From Rurimicrobium sp040387755 (lineage in GTDB: Bacteria > Bacteroidota > Bacteroidia > Chitinophagales > Chitinophagaceae), in NCBI GenBank assembly GCA_040387755.1, contig JAZKDB010000001.1:372001-436000 (forward strand): a stretch of 64,000 nt of DNA. Reading direction: 5' to 3'. The position numbers and the translations under genes are program-made. Positions 36,255 through 46,200 of the stretch are shown one piece after another. The notes under the pieces were generated by a model, which saw nothing but the letters and a program-made list of their open reading frames with translations, made no database searches and had not been told where the DNA came from. The number at the start of each line of letters is the position of its first letter. Position 1 is the stretch's first letter.

Positions 36255-38870
36255 ATGGAATTAAGCAAGAATTTTCAACACAACGAAGCAGAACAGAAAT
36301 GGTACCAACACTGGATGGACAAAGGGTATTTTTATTCAACACCCGATGAGCGTCCGGCTTACACAATCGTCATGCCTCCACCAAACGTCACAGGGGTATT
36401 GCATATGGGTCACGCACTCAATAATACGGTGCAGGACATTCTGATTCGTCGTGCCAAAATGCAGGGCTTTAATACATGTTGGGTGCCTGGTACCGACCAC
36501 GCCTCTATTGCCACCGAAGCAAAAGTGGTGAATATGCTGAAAGAAAAAGGGATTGATAAGAATGACCTGAGCAGGGAGGAATTCTTGAAATATGCCTGGG
36601 AATGGAAGGAGAAATATGGTGGTATCATTCTAGCACAATTGAAAAAAATGGGTTGCTCTCTGGATTGGAACCGTACTCATTTCACCATGGACGATGCCTA
36701 TTACAAAGCTGTAATTGATGTGTTTGTTAACCTGTACAATAAAGGCAACATCTATCGCGGTGTAAAGATGATCAACTGGGATCCTCAGGCCCTGACAGCA
36801 TTGAGCGATGAAGAAGTGTTGCACAAAGAGGCCAATTCTAAATTGACTTATATCCAATATAAAATAGACAGCGAAACGGAAGAATACATCACGATTGCCA
36901 CTGTGCGTCCGGAAACAATCATGGGCGATACAGCAGTATGTGTGCATCCGGAAGATGAGCGTTATGCGCATCTGAAAGGTAAGTTTTGTTTTGTTCCTTT
37001 AATCAATCGCCGTATCCCCATTATTTTCGACGATTATATTGATAAAGAATTTGGTACCGGAGCGCTGAAAGTAACGCCTGCGCACGATATCAATGACTAC
37101 AATCTTGGCCTCAAGCATAAGCTGGCGGTTGTGGATACATTAAATGAAAATGGCACGATGAGCGAAGCTGCTCAGATATATGTAGGGCATGACCGTTTTG
37201 TGGTGCGCAAGCAAATTGTGGAAGACCTGAAAGCTTCGGGTAATTTTGTCAAGCAGGAAGACTACAATAATCAGGTGGGTGTGTCGGAAAGAACAGGAGC
37301 TGTAATTGAACCAAGATTGTCTATGCAATGGTGGTGCGATATGGAAAAAATGGCATCCCCTGCCCTTGAAGCAGTTATGAATGAGGAGATTGATTTTTAT
37401 CCTTCCAAGTTTAAGAATCTTTACCGTCACTGGATGGGTAATATCAAAGATTGGTGCATCAGTCGTCAACTTTGGTGGGGGCAACGCATTCCGGCCTGGT
37501 ATGACACTGAGGGCAATATTTATGTAGCAGAAAATGCGGATAAAGTATTGGAACAATATTTGCAAAAAAATGCTGGCGGAACAATAGCAGACCTGCGTCA
37601 GGATGATGATGTGCTGGATACATGGTTCAGCAGTTGGTTGTGGCCACTGCAGGTTTTTGAATGGAATGAAAACAGGGATAATAAAGAACTTGATTATTAT
37701 TATCCGACCAATACATTGGTGACAGGTCCGGATATCATCTTCTTCTGGGTGGCGCGTATGGTGATGGCCGGCTACGAGTTCAAAGGTAAAAAGCCTTTTG
37801 AGCAGGTTTATTTTACGGGCATCATCCGCGACAAGCAGGGCCGTAAAATGAGTAAGCAATTGGGTAATTCTCCCGATTTGCTGGAGTTGATTGAGCAACA
37901 TGGAGCGGATACAGTCCGCTTTAGTGTAATGATTTCTTCTCCTGCAGGTAATGACATTTTATATGATGAAGCATTTTTGGAGCAAGGAAGGAATTTCTGC
38001 AATAAAATGTGGAATGCCATGAAACTGGTGAAAATGTGGGAAGGGCGCGTATCAACAGAGGTGAGTACTGATGATACTTTTGCTATAGACTGGATGCAAG
38101 AGCGCATCAAACAAGTAGAGCTCAGTATCGAAGAATTGTTGAAAGACTTCCGCCTGAGTGAAGCTTTAAAAAATATTTATTCCCTTATCTGGGATGATTT
38201 CTGCAGTTGGTATCTGGAGTGGGTTAAGCCTGGCTTCGAACAGCCCATGTCGGCGATGGTTTATAACAAGACAATTGATATTTACGAATCTTTGTTGCAA
38301 TTGTTGCATCCGTTTATGCCTTTTGTTACCGAAGAAATCTATCATCTATTACGCAAACAAAGCGATGATTTGATGAGCAGGCAATTGACTGCTTTTGGTA
38401 CACCAAATGCTGAGTTGTTGTCGGAAGGAACAAAACTGCAGGAATTGATTACGGCTATTCGTGATGCCCGGGTAAAAAATAATCTGAAGCCAAAAGATGT
38501 AATCGAATTGGCTGTTGATACAAAAGAAGAGTCTTTTTACACCAGTACCAAAAATATCCTAGGTCGTCAGATTAATGCAGAGGAAATTAGCTTTACGAAT
38601 GAAGCTGTACAGGGATCTATCTCATTGGTATTGGGAGTGGACAAACTATATATCAGCAGTAACGTGGCCATTGACACGGCAGCGCAAAAGGAACAATTGC
38701 AAAAGGATCTTGATTATCAAAAAGGCTTTTTGATGAGTGTCGAAAAGAAATTGAGTAATGAGAAATTTGTGGCCAATGCTAAACCGGAAGTCATAGAATC
38801 AGAGCGCAAAAAGCAAAGTGATGCTTTGGCAAAAATTAAAACGATTGAAGAAAGTTTGAGTTTATTGTAA
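36255..38870 (+). CDS. valS: Valyl-tRNA synthetase
   Basis: This 871-aa class I aminoacyl-tRNA synthetase charges tRNA-Val. The HIGH motif appears as H50-M-G-H53 after P-P-P-N-V-T-G, and the KMSKS motif as K531-M-S-K534. The editing domain (about 190-340), with T-V-R-P-E-T near 210 and G-T-G-A-L-K-V-T-P-A-H near 266, would hydrolyse Thr-tRNA-Val. A C-terminal coiled-coil arm (about 810-870) is present, as is usual for ValRS. ATG 36255 fits the family start (M-E-L-S-K-N-F); an ATG at 36231 would add eight unconserved residues. Confidence 0.97.
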   Translation: MELSKNFQHNEAEQKWYQHWMDKGYFYSTPDERPAYTIVMPPPNVTGVLHMGHALNNTVQDILIRRAKMQGFNTCWVPGTDHASIATEAKVVNMLKEKGIDKNDLSREEFLKYAWEWKEKYGGIILAQLKKMGCSLDWNRTHFTMDDAYYKAVIDVFVNLYNKGNIYRGVKMINWDPQALTALSDEEVLHKEANSKLTYIQYKIDSETEEYITIATVRPETIMGDTAVCVHPEDERYAHLKGKFCFVPLINRRIPIIFDDYIDKEFGTGALKVTPAHDINDYNLGLKHKLAVVDTLNENGTMSEAAQIYVGHDRFVVRKQIVEDLKASGNFVKQEDYNNQVGVSERTGAVIEPRLSMQWWCDMEKMASPALEAVMNEEIDFYPSKFKNLYRHWMGNIKDWCISRQLWWGQRIPAWYDTEGNIYVAENADKVLEQYLQKNAGGTIADLRQDDDVLDTWFSSWLWPLQVFEWNENRDNKELDYYYPTNTLVTGPDIIFFWVARMVMAGYEFKGKKPFEQVYFTGIIRDKQGRKMSKQLGNSPDLLELIEQHGADTVRFSVMISSPAGNDILYDEAFLEQGRNFCNKMWNAMKLVKMWEGRVSTEVSTDDTFAIDWMQERIKQVELSIEELLKDFRLSEALKNIYSLIWDDFCSWYLEWVKPGFEQPMSAMVYNKTIDIYESLLQLLHPFMPFVTEEIYHLLRKQSDDLMSRQLTAFGTPNAELLSEGTKLQELITAIRDARVKNNLKPKDVIELAVDTKEESFYTSTKNILGRQINAEEISFTNEAVQGSISLVLGVDKLYISSNVAIDTAAQKEQLQKDLDYQKGFLMSVEKKLSNEKFVANAKPEVIESERKKQSDALAKIKTIEESLSLL

Positions 38871-38881
38871 TATTATACATT

Positions 38882-39361
38882 ATGAAACGAATAAGCTTTT
38901 TAGTATTTAGCCTCATTTGTGCAGGAGTGATTTTTGCCCAGAATAAATCGGCAAAAAGCCCGGTAAATAAGACTTCCCCCAAAGTCAAATATCCTTACAA
39001 GGCATCTCCGGTGTATTTGGGTAATACGACACTAACCGGTGGTACTATTCCGAAAAGAAAATTTGATTCTTTGGTTGCTCATGGACTCACTGCTGTTGAT
39101 TCTGCTGGTACACCGGGTAAGGTTGTTGAGTTTAGGATTTATTACAAGGAACGCAATTTGTATGAGGATTCTTTAGGCAACTACTATACCGATATAGAAA
39201 TGCTGACAGATTTGTCAAAGAGCAACAAACTTAATTCTTATGTTGTTTTGCAGGACAGAACAAAAAAAGGAGATACCGCCATCTTTGATGACATACTGGT
39301 GCTGCTTCCTGATAGTGTTGTGGTACAGGGTGTTGGAATGAAATTCGTCATTGACAAATAG
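38882..39361 (+). CDS. Secreted protein of unknown function
   Basis: This 159-aa product begins 11 bases after valS and is probably co-transcribed. The signal peptide is residues 1-20 (V-I-F-A-Q). A Lys/Ser/Pro-rich linker precedes a beta-rich domain with Y-Y-K-E-R-N-L-Y-E-D and V-V-L-Q-D-R. No family was recognised. It is followed 12 bases later by another short secreted protein, suggesting a small envelope pair. Confidence 0.6.
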   Translation: MKRISFLVFSLICAGVIFAQNKSAKSPVNKTSPKVKYPYKASPVYLGNTTLTGGTIPKRKFDSLVAHGLTAVDSAGTPGKVVEFRIYYKERNLYEDSLGNYYTDIEMLTDLSKSNKLNSYVVLQDRTKKGDTAIFDDILVLLPDSVVVQGVGMKFVIDK

Positions 39362-39373
39362 CCAAAACAAACG

Positions 39374-39826
39374 ATGATATTGTCAAGGCTCCCGATTGTA
39401 TTGTTTTTTTGTTTTTGCAGCCACTTGTCTGTAGGACAGACACGTCTTATCGGCGACCGTTTGCAAAAAATACTTACAGCACATCAGTATCATTGCGATG
39501 CAGAATTGAAGAAATTTGAGCCTTTCCTGATGCACGAAGAGGTGCCGATTAAGATGCTTTTTTTATCTTATGAAATTACTGTTGATAGCCTGAAAATCTC
39601 AGGCAGGGTAGCAGATTATACTTCTGAAGGTATGGTTGCTGATATTTTTCTGGCAACTGTCTCAGATTCTTCTTGTGTGTTGGAACAAAAATTGGCTGCG
39701 GCTGATATGAACGGACATTTCAAAGTTGCTGTAGCAAAAGACAGTAAAAGGAGTTTATACTTCACCAGTTTATCTTATCAGGATTTGGAAGTGAAGCTTT
39801 CAAAAATCATTGACTTAGCCGAGTAG
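39374..39826 (+). CDS. Secreted protein of unknown function
   Basis: This 150-aa product has a signal peptide to about residue 22 (L-S-V-G-Q), an N-terminal helix (R-L-I-G-D-R-L-Q-K-I-L), and a C-terminal beta domain. The latter (I-S-G-R-V-A-D-Y-T ... D-M-N-G-H-F-K-V-A-V ... L-Y-F-T-S-L-S-Y-Q-D) looks like a carboxypeptidase-D regulatory-like or transthyretin-like fold. The similarity is by eye only. A long palindrome follows the gene at 39847. Confidence 0.55.
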   Translation: MILSRLPIVLFFCFCSHLSVGQTRLIGDRLQKILTAHQYHCDAELKKFEPFLMHEEVPIKMLFLSYEITVDSLKISGRVADYTSEGMVADIFLATVSDSSCVLEQKLAAADMNGHFKVAVAKDSKRSLYFTSLSYQDLEVKLSKIIDLAE

Positions 39827-39846
39827 GTTAAAGATGCAATGAATGG

Positions 39847-39881
39847 CTATTAATTCAAATAATTGAAATTTGAATTAATAG
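39847..39881. repeat. 14-bp perfect inverted repeat between two secreted-protein genes
   Basis: Bases 39847-39860 and 39868-39881 are perfect reverse complements with a seven-base loop. No T run follows, so it does not look like an ordinary terminator. The right arm ends where a candidate -7 box begins. Confidence 0.7.
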
Positions 39882-39891
39882 TGTTAATTTG
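39863..39891 (+). promoter_or_regulatory. Candidate promoter for the T9SS cargo gene
   Basis: TTG at 39863-39865 lies in the loop of the palindrome and TTAATTTG at 39884-39891 resembles a -7 box; the spacing is 18 bases. The ATG follows 19 bases later. Confidence 0.4.
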
Positions 39892-39910
39892 TAGCACCTA
39901 AAAATCAGTT

Positions 39911-41011
39911 ATGAATAAAATAACGACTCTGGTTTTGTTGTTTTTAGCTTTTTCTTATACAGGAAAATCTTCTCACATATCATTTACCGAAATGACTTAC
40001 AAAAGTTTGGGTACAGGATATGATTATGAATTTACAGTCACCCTATATGCCGATTGTGGTGTATTGCTGGCTCCTAATGACATTCAGCTAAATTTTTGTT
40101 CTGTTATTTGTGGTAAAACCGGGACATTTACTTTGGATTCCCTAACAGGAACAGGAAAAGAAATTTTCCCTTTATGTTCTTACCCAGGCTCTATATGCAA
40201 GGGTGGGGTAGAAGTGGGATATAAAAAACACGAGTATAAAGGACACGTTACTTTACCCAGAGCCTGTTCAGACTGGATGTTTACCCTTAATATTTGTTGC
40301 CGAAGTGCTTTGATTAATACAATTGAATCGCCAGGTACTGAAGGCTCAGTAATTATGCTGAAGGTAGATAATCTCAATTACCCCAATAATAACTCGCCGG
40401 TGTTCAAAGGTGAGCCTATAGTATTCGCTTGTATCAATGAATTGCATGAATATGATCAAAGTGCCACTGATGTTGATGGAGATTCATTGAATTATCAGTT
40501 TTATACACCAAACAGCAGTGAGATAAATTGTGTAACCCCAGTGCCTGTAAATTATAAAGGCGGGTTTGGTCCCTCTAATCCTATTACCACAGCGTCCCCG
40601 ATATTACTAAATCATTCAACCGGAAAACTTATTATGGAACCTAACATTATAGAACGAGGGCTTATGGGTATTCGGGTGGATGAATATAGAAAGGGAAAAA
40701 TAATCGGAAGTATTTACCGGGACAATATGATCAGCGTTACTACCGAGCAATTGTTATTGAACCTTCAAGAATCAACAAAGCCGGTTGAGTGTTCTTTTCA
40801 ACCAAATCCTTCTGCCGGTAAAGTACAATTATACCTCAAGGTACAAAGAGGAAACCTTCGTTTCTATAATCTGCTGGGACAACAGGTATTTCAACAGTAT
40901 ATCGACAGTGAATTAACCAGCCTTAATGTATCTATGTTGCCTGCGGGCTCGTATTTCGCCGTAATACAAACAGCTGATGGGCTAATCAGAAATCAATTTA
41001 TGAAAGAGTAG
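39911..41011 (+). CDS. T9SS-secreted surface protein
   Basis: This 366-aa product has a signal peptide ending near residue 19 (Y-T-G-K-S-S). The mature N-terminus H-I-S-F-T-E-M-T-Y, then Y-D-Y-E-F-T-V-T-L-Y-A-D-C-G and A-T-D-V-D-G-D-S-L-N-Y, resembles the cadherin/PKD-like front part of large Bacteroidota gliding or adhesion proteins. Residues about 295-366 (F-Q-P-N-P-S-A-G ... G-S-Y-F-A-V-I-Q-T ... F-M-K) form a type A T9SS sorting domain, which would be cleaved after export through SprA. Several paired cysteines fit an extracellular protein. The cargo function is unknown. Confidence 0.8.
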   Translation: MNKITTLVLLFLAFSYTGKSSHISFTEMTYKSLGTGYDYEFTVTLYADCGVLLAPNDIQLNFCSVICGKTGTFTLDSLTGTGKEIFPLCSYPGSICKGGVEVGYKKHEYKGHVTLPRACSDWMFTLNICCRSALINTIESPGTEGSVIMLKVDNLNYPNNNSPVFKGEPIVFACINELHEYDQSATDVDGDSLNYQFYTPNSSEINCVTPVPVNYKGGFGPSNPITTASPILLNHSTGKLIMEPNIIERGLMGIRVDEYRKGKIIGSIYRDNMISVTTEQLLLNLQESTKPVECSFQPNPSAGKVQLYLKVQRGNLRFYNLLGQQVFQQYIDSELTSLNVSMLPAGSYFAVIQTADGLIRNQFMKE

Positions 41012-41147
41012 ATAGGATTTGTTTACAAAGCTCCATAATATGAAGCAGCAGGTGCCGTCACATTTCCCCGTTAACGAAAGGTCAATTGTACCATTGGTCT
41101 AATTACCAAATTAGCTAATTAGCTTTCCTATTTCTCAAATATTTAGC

Positions 41148-41155
41148 TACTTTTG
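41148..41155 (+). promoter_or_regulatory. -7 box upstream of lpdA
   Basis: TACTTTTG matches TAnnTTTG and lies 48 bases before the lpdA ATG. Just upstream (41113-41124) is the palindrome AGCTAATTAGCT. Confidence 0.5.
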
Positions 41156-41203
41156 TGCCTCAATTTTAATCTTAACCTTTATTCAAAAAAATCATACTTT
41201 TTT

Positions 41204-42610
41204 ATGGCTTATGATGTTATCGTAGTGGGTAGTGGACCAGGTGGTTATGTTGCAGCAATCCGTGCTACACAATTAGGTTTCAAAACGGCTATCGTTGAGC
41301 GCGAGAGTCTTGGTGGTATTTGTCTTAACTGGGGTTGTATTCCTACAAAGGCGTTATTGAAATCTGCTCAGGTATTGGAATATATCAGTCATGCACAGGA
41401 TTATGGTATCAGCGTAGAAGGCGCAAAGCATGATTTTGATGCTGTAGTAAAACGCAGCCGTGGTGTTGCGGATAAAATGAGTAAAGGCATTCAGTTTTTG
41501 ATGAAGAAAAACAAAATTGACGTGCTGAATGGTTTCGGAAAATTGAACGCTAAAAAAGAAGTGGAAGTAACCGGAGCTGATGGTAAAACAACAGCTTATG
41601 CAGCTAAGCATGTTATCCTGGCTACAGGCGCACGCAGCCGTGAGTTGCCTGCTTTGCCAATTGACGGTAAAAAAATCATCGGATACCGCGAGGCAATGAC
41701 TTTGCCCAAGCAACCAAAATCTATGATTGTAGTAGGTAGTGGTGCTATTGGTGTAGAGTTCGCGTATTTCTATAGTGCAATGGGTACAGAAGTAACCATT
41801 GTTGAATTTATGGATAGAATTGTGCCGGTAGAAGATGCGGATATTTCGAAAGAACTGGAAAAATCTTTCAGAAAAAAAGGAATTAAAGTAATGACTTCTT
41901 CTTCTGTTGAAAAAGCGGATATCAGTGGTGCAGGAGTAAAAGCTACTGTAAAAACAGCTGCTGGTGAAGTGGTGTTGGAAGCAGATATTTTATTGAGTGC
42001 TGCAGGGGTGGCTACCAATATCGAGAATATCGGTTTGGAAGCGTTGAAAGTTACTACCGATAAAGGAAAAGTAATTGTTGATCCTTATTATAAAACCAAT
42101 GTTGACGGTATTTATGCCATCGGTGATATCGTTCCTGGTCAGGCTTTAGCGCATGTTGCTATGAAAGAAGCCGTTATTTGTATCGAAGCTATTGCGCACA
42201 AAGAAGGTAAATTCCATCATCAGCCAGAGGCTTTGGATTATGGCAATGTACCGGGATGTACTTATTGTACGCCGGAGATTGCTTCTGTGGGTATGACAGA
42301 AAAGCAAGCTAAAGATGCAGGATACGAAATTAAAGTAGGTAAGTTTCCATTCTCTGCCAGTGGTAAAGCCAGTGCAGCAGGTGCTACCGAAGGTTTTGTA
42401 AAAGTGGTTTTTGATGCCAAATATGGCGAATGGTTAGGTTGCCATATGATTGGTGCCAACGTTACAGAAATTATTGCACAAACCGTTTCTTCACGCAAGT
42501 TGGAGACTACTTACCACGAGCAGCTAGACGTTATCTTCCCTCACCCAACAATGAGTGAAGCAGTAAAAGACGCTATTGAAGTAGCTTTGGGAGAAGCAAT
42601 TCACCTATAA
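41204..42610 (+). CDS. lpdA: Dihydrolipoyl dehydrogenase (E3)
   Basis: This 468-aa flavoprotein reoxidises dihydrolipoamide in pyruvate and 2-oxoglutarate dehydrogenase complexes and in glycine cleavage. It shows the FAD motif G-S-G-P-G-G near residue 9, the redox disulfide C40-L-N-W-G-C45, a second NAD-binding G-S-G-A-I-G near 177, G-D-I near 307, and the C-terminal H-P-T-M-S-E active-site stretch. ATG 41204 gives the standard start M-A-Y-D-V-I-V-V-G. The gene is monocistronic here; no E1 or E2 genes are adjacent. Confidence 0.96.
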   Translation: MAYDVIVVGSGPGGYVAAIRATQLGFKTAIVERESLGGICLNWGCIPTKALLKSAQVLEYISHAQDYGISVEGAKHDFDAVVKRSRGVADKMSKGIQFLMKKNKIDVLNGFGKLNAKKEVEVTGADGKTTAYAAKHVILATGARSRELPALPIDGKKIIGYREAMTLPKQPKSMIVVGSGAIGVEFAYFYSAMGTEVTIVEFMDRIVPVEDADISKELEKSFRKKGIKVMTSSSVEKADISGAGVKATVKTAAGEVVLEADILLSAAGVATNIENIGLEALKVTTDKGKVIVDPYYKTNVDGIYAIGDIVPGQALAHVAMKEAVICIEAIAHKEGKFHHQPEALDYGNVPGCTYCTPEIASVGMTEKQAKDAGYEIKVGKFPFSASGKASAAGATEGFVKVVFDAKYGEWLGCHMIGANVTEIIAQTVSSRKLETTYHEQLDVIFPHPTMSEAVKDAIEVALGEAIHL

Positions 42611-42630
42611 GAACTTTTTGCTAATATCAA

Positions 42631-42670
42631 AACACCCCGGCTGATAAACTTCTGCCGGGGTGTTTTTTTT
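42631..42670 (+). terminator. Terminator after lpdA
   Basis: AACACCCCGG pairs with CCGGGGTGTT (10 bp), followed by a T run. Confidence 0.9.
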
Positions 42671-42693
42671 ATGAGTTTGAAAAAAAAATAAAA

Positions 42694-43200
42694 TCAGACA
42701 ACCGAAGATTCCCAATCATCCTGAGCGGTGATACCGCCATCTACCCATGTCCACTCTATTTTTTGATAAGTAAATGTGATTTCTTCCATTACTGGCAAAG
42801 TGGCCAAATCGCTGATATTATTATTACTCATTGTACTTCTAATAGATGCTATCGTTGCATTGGTAAGTTTAATGGTAAAGTGATTGGTTTCTGCCCCAGC
42901 TCCACCAACCTTTCCCGCAACGGAAGGAGCAAAGCATTTGAGTTCAAATTGAGTTAGTTTTTCGTTTGTCGCCAAAGCTGCATACAGCAGAGGTGTACTT
43001 TTGTCCAGTTCTTTAGTGATCACAAAGGGTTTGTGCATTCTTCTGCCAGTAGGCAAGCCACTTGCAGAATCTCGTGGGCTGATAATCTCATGATTAAAAG
43101 CATTCACTTCAATCATGTTTTCGCGCCCTTTTTGGGTTACACTTCCTTTTATCTGTCCTGTTTTTTGACCTTTGAGGTTGAGGTATGCGTTTAGTGCCAT
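42694..43200 (-). CDS. hcp: Hcp-family tube protein (T6SS Hcp-like), isolated
   Basis: This 168-aa protein opens M-A-L-N-A-Y-L-N-L-K-G-Q-K-T-G-Q-I-K-G-S and has E-V-N-A-F-N-H-E-I, S-G-L-P-T-G-R-R-M-H-K-P near residues 47-57 and P-L-L-Y-A-A-L. It ends with I-T-F-T-Y-Q-K-I-E-W-T-W and D-D-W-E. These are the conserved features of Hcp1-type proteins that stack as hexameric rings in type VI secretion tubes. No other T6SS gene (sheath, baseplate, ClpV, VgrG) occurs in the window. It could be an orphan Hcp feeding a distant T6SS, or an Hcp-like protein of another contractile system. Confidence 0.85.
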   Translation of the reverse strand: MALNAYLNLKGQKTGQIKGSVTQKGRENMIEVNAFNHEIISPRDSASGLPTGRRMHKPFVITKELDKSTPLLYAALATNEKLTQFELKCFAPSVAGKVGGAGAETNHFTIKLTNATIASIRSTMSNNNISDLATLPVMEEITFTYQKIEWTWVDGGITAQDDWESSVV

Positions 43201-43297
43201 TGCCTGAAAATTTATTGGTTAAGAAATAGATGATATAAAGATAAATATTTGTGCTACAAAAATGCAACTTGGCAATAAGTATCTGATTATTTAGTGC

Positions 43298-46200
43298 CTA
43301 AAGTATAGCTCTAAGACTCATTCGGCCCGTATTAACCACTTTGTCGGTTCCGGCTTTACGTCCTTCGTATTCTATAAAAAGCTCTATCCCTTTGCCTATT
43401 TTTCTTTGCCAGTTGAGGTACCATAACAGATTATCTCCCTGCTTTAGCCCGTCGAGCATAGCATAACTGATTGGTGCGCTGATTAATCCCTGGTAATATA
43501 TTTTACTGAAGGTAAACCTAAGTTGTATAATGCCAGCCGTATTTTGACTAAAACGACCTTCTATATTGGCCGATTGGATTTCGGCTCTTTCGCCTCCATA
43601 AGCTGCATCGTTTTTCCTTTCTTCATATTTTACCGAAGTACTTATCCGTAGTGCAGAGCGGTTGAGCCATATGAGTGCAGGTTCTGCAGCCCAATATTTC
43701 TGAAGGTAAGAACTACCGTCATCAATGCCCGACAGATTACTTCTGTTTCCCCATCTTCCGGTCGTATTTAGTGTAATTGATTTTGATAAGCCCAATCTTA
43801 GCTTGGTCAAATGTTGTTTGCTATTGTTGGCACTCAGTCCGTATGTAAGCAGTTGCTCGCTTTTGTTGTTGAGGTAGTTGTAATCAAAACCCCATCTGGC
43901 ACTGCTTCTGTTAAGGTAGAAAGTGTTGTTAATTGAGGCGTTTGTTTGTAAAATCGAGCTGTCGTTGTACGATTGTTCTATGGGGTTGAAAGATTGGATT
44001 CCTGCTGTATTCAGAATTTTATTCGAGACCTGTAACGCTGATTGGTTAGAGATTTTACTACACAATCGGGCCAGTAAAGAACGGTTTTTTTGCCGGAAAA
44101 AATTGCCTGGTTCGAAACCTATACTCTGGTTAAAATTGATATTGTTCACTTTCACATATTCATCACTTGGGGTAAATATGCGGATGAACAGTTTTTGGTC
44201 GGGGTAGAGTGCAATGACAAATTCGTTGAGTTGCTGAATGCCATCGTTATTGTAATCAATCCAGTTATACATTCCTTGCCCTGCCGGCACCTGCACATAA
44301 GTAAAACTTCTTTTTTGTTCCTGTCCGGTTCCAAATTCGTATAGTGTAGCAAAGGACAATGCCTGATTCCAGATACCTCCATCATATTGCAGTCTACCCA
44401 AAAGCGTTTGTTCCTGCTTGGCATTAATGACACTTGTGTTGTCAATAAATAATTGTCGGTAGGAGCCAACAAAGTTTAATCGGTGATTGCTGCCATTACC
44501 CAAACCAAATTGCAGAGCATAGTTGTCGCTATGGTTTTGGAGTTGAAACTGATTCTGAAAGGGAAGAAAATCACGACGCTGAAAATAGGTAGCTGAGTAA
44601 TTGTAATTCCTGCTGTTTTTACTACGCCAAAAAAGGGTAGCAATATCAAAATAGAAAGAGGAACGATGCATACTATCACTATTCAATAATCTTGCCTCGT
44701 TATGTTCGGCATAATAACTGCCACCAACTGTGCTCTTTAACAGTTTTTGAAAAGTATAATCTGCGAATAACAATGGTTTGAAAAATTGGGTTTTGATGGC
44801 AGAATCTTCAGCATCCATTACGCTCATATTGAATCCTGTATTGATTTTTTTATTTTTGAAAGTATAACCCAAAATGTTTTTAAGTCCCGTATAATTTGTT
44901 CCCCTGCTGTAACGACTTAGTCCATAATCTACTGTGCCATATCTGCGGTGCCCTATTTTGGTTGCAAAGCTTGCCCAGTTTTCATCAGGGCTGACACCCG
45001 AAAGCGGAACATTCCAATCTCGCCCAAACTCAACCGCACGGAAAGGTGCAATAGCCCTGAATTTGGATTGAACATACTCGTATTGTATATTATTTTGAAG
45101 AGTCCAGTCACTCACATTCATGCTATCCTTTTTGCCTAAAAAGCGTTGCTCTTCATAAATGACTTTTGAGGCAAGGCCCTGATGATTGGCATTGTCAACT
45201 GCAGAAAATGTATTAGGGTCTTTATTGCTCCCTGCCATTTCTATATATACTTTTTTGAACGAATCAATCTGGTATTGTGCCGCCAATGTCACTACCTGAT
45301 GTGCTTTGGGCGTAATGATAAGGGATACGGCACTGTAATCCCCCTGTTTTAATCCTACCCATTCGTATACCCGTCCATTGGCATTGGTACCCGAAATCCT
45401 GTAATCTCCCTTGCCCACGCCTGTATAAGAAAATGAAACAGAATAAAGTGGGATACCTGCATCAGTGCTATACTCATAAATGGTATCGACCACTAAACCA
45501 GCGTATGTAGTATCCTTAATTTGATACAGAATTTTATTGGCTGCAAATGTATCCGGACTGATATTAGGTATTAAGGCATCCTGCACACTGTCGCCAATGC
45601 CAGCCAACAACCTTTTTTGTTCTCCTGTAAGATTTTGCTGAAAGGGTTGGTTTTTGGCATCCTGATTGCTGTAGGCATTCATTTTGATTTGCCATTTTTT
45701 ACCTATGCTCAATTCATCATAAGCATACAGCAAGGAATTGAGGTAATTGTTGGTTCTATATTCAAACTCAATTTGTATTCTGGAAAACTGATTAATCGGT
45801 CGCCGTGGCATAAAGCGTACCTCGTTGGTATTGTAATTGATAATGTAATCTGCATTCTCTCCCCGTTCTTGCAAGATATTATCCACATACACTTTTTCTG
45901 TAGCAGCCAACACCACAAAAAGCTGTTCTCCATTATTACCCACTAGCCGGTAAGGCCCCTGATTCCCTTCACTACCATTAAAGATATTCCGGGCAAATTC
46001 GCCTTTGGCCATCGATGCACTGAAACCGGCTTTGTTGCTAAGGCTCTTATTAATTTTATCTTCTGTTTGAAAAAATAAGCCTTGCACACGTTTGGTGTAA
46101 TTTAAGAAGTAGGCATCTGGTTTATTGAGGTTATAATCGCCCAATTGAAGACTTCGTTTCTCTTTGCTTAATCTGATAGAAATCAAATCAAATTCCTGTA

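Noticed and set aside
37140..37901. 253-codon minus-strand frame inside valS
   Set aside because: Antisense of a strongly conserved gene; the translation has no family pattern.
42694..43200. A complete type VI secretion cluster
   Set aside because: Only the single Hcp-like gene is present; no sheath, baseplate, ClpV or VgrG gene was found in the window.
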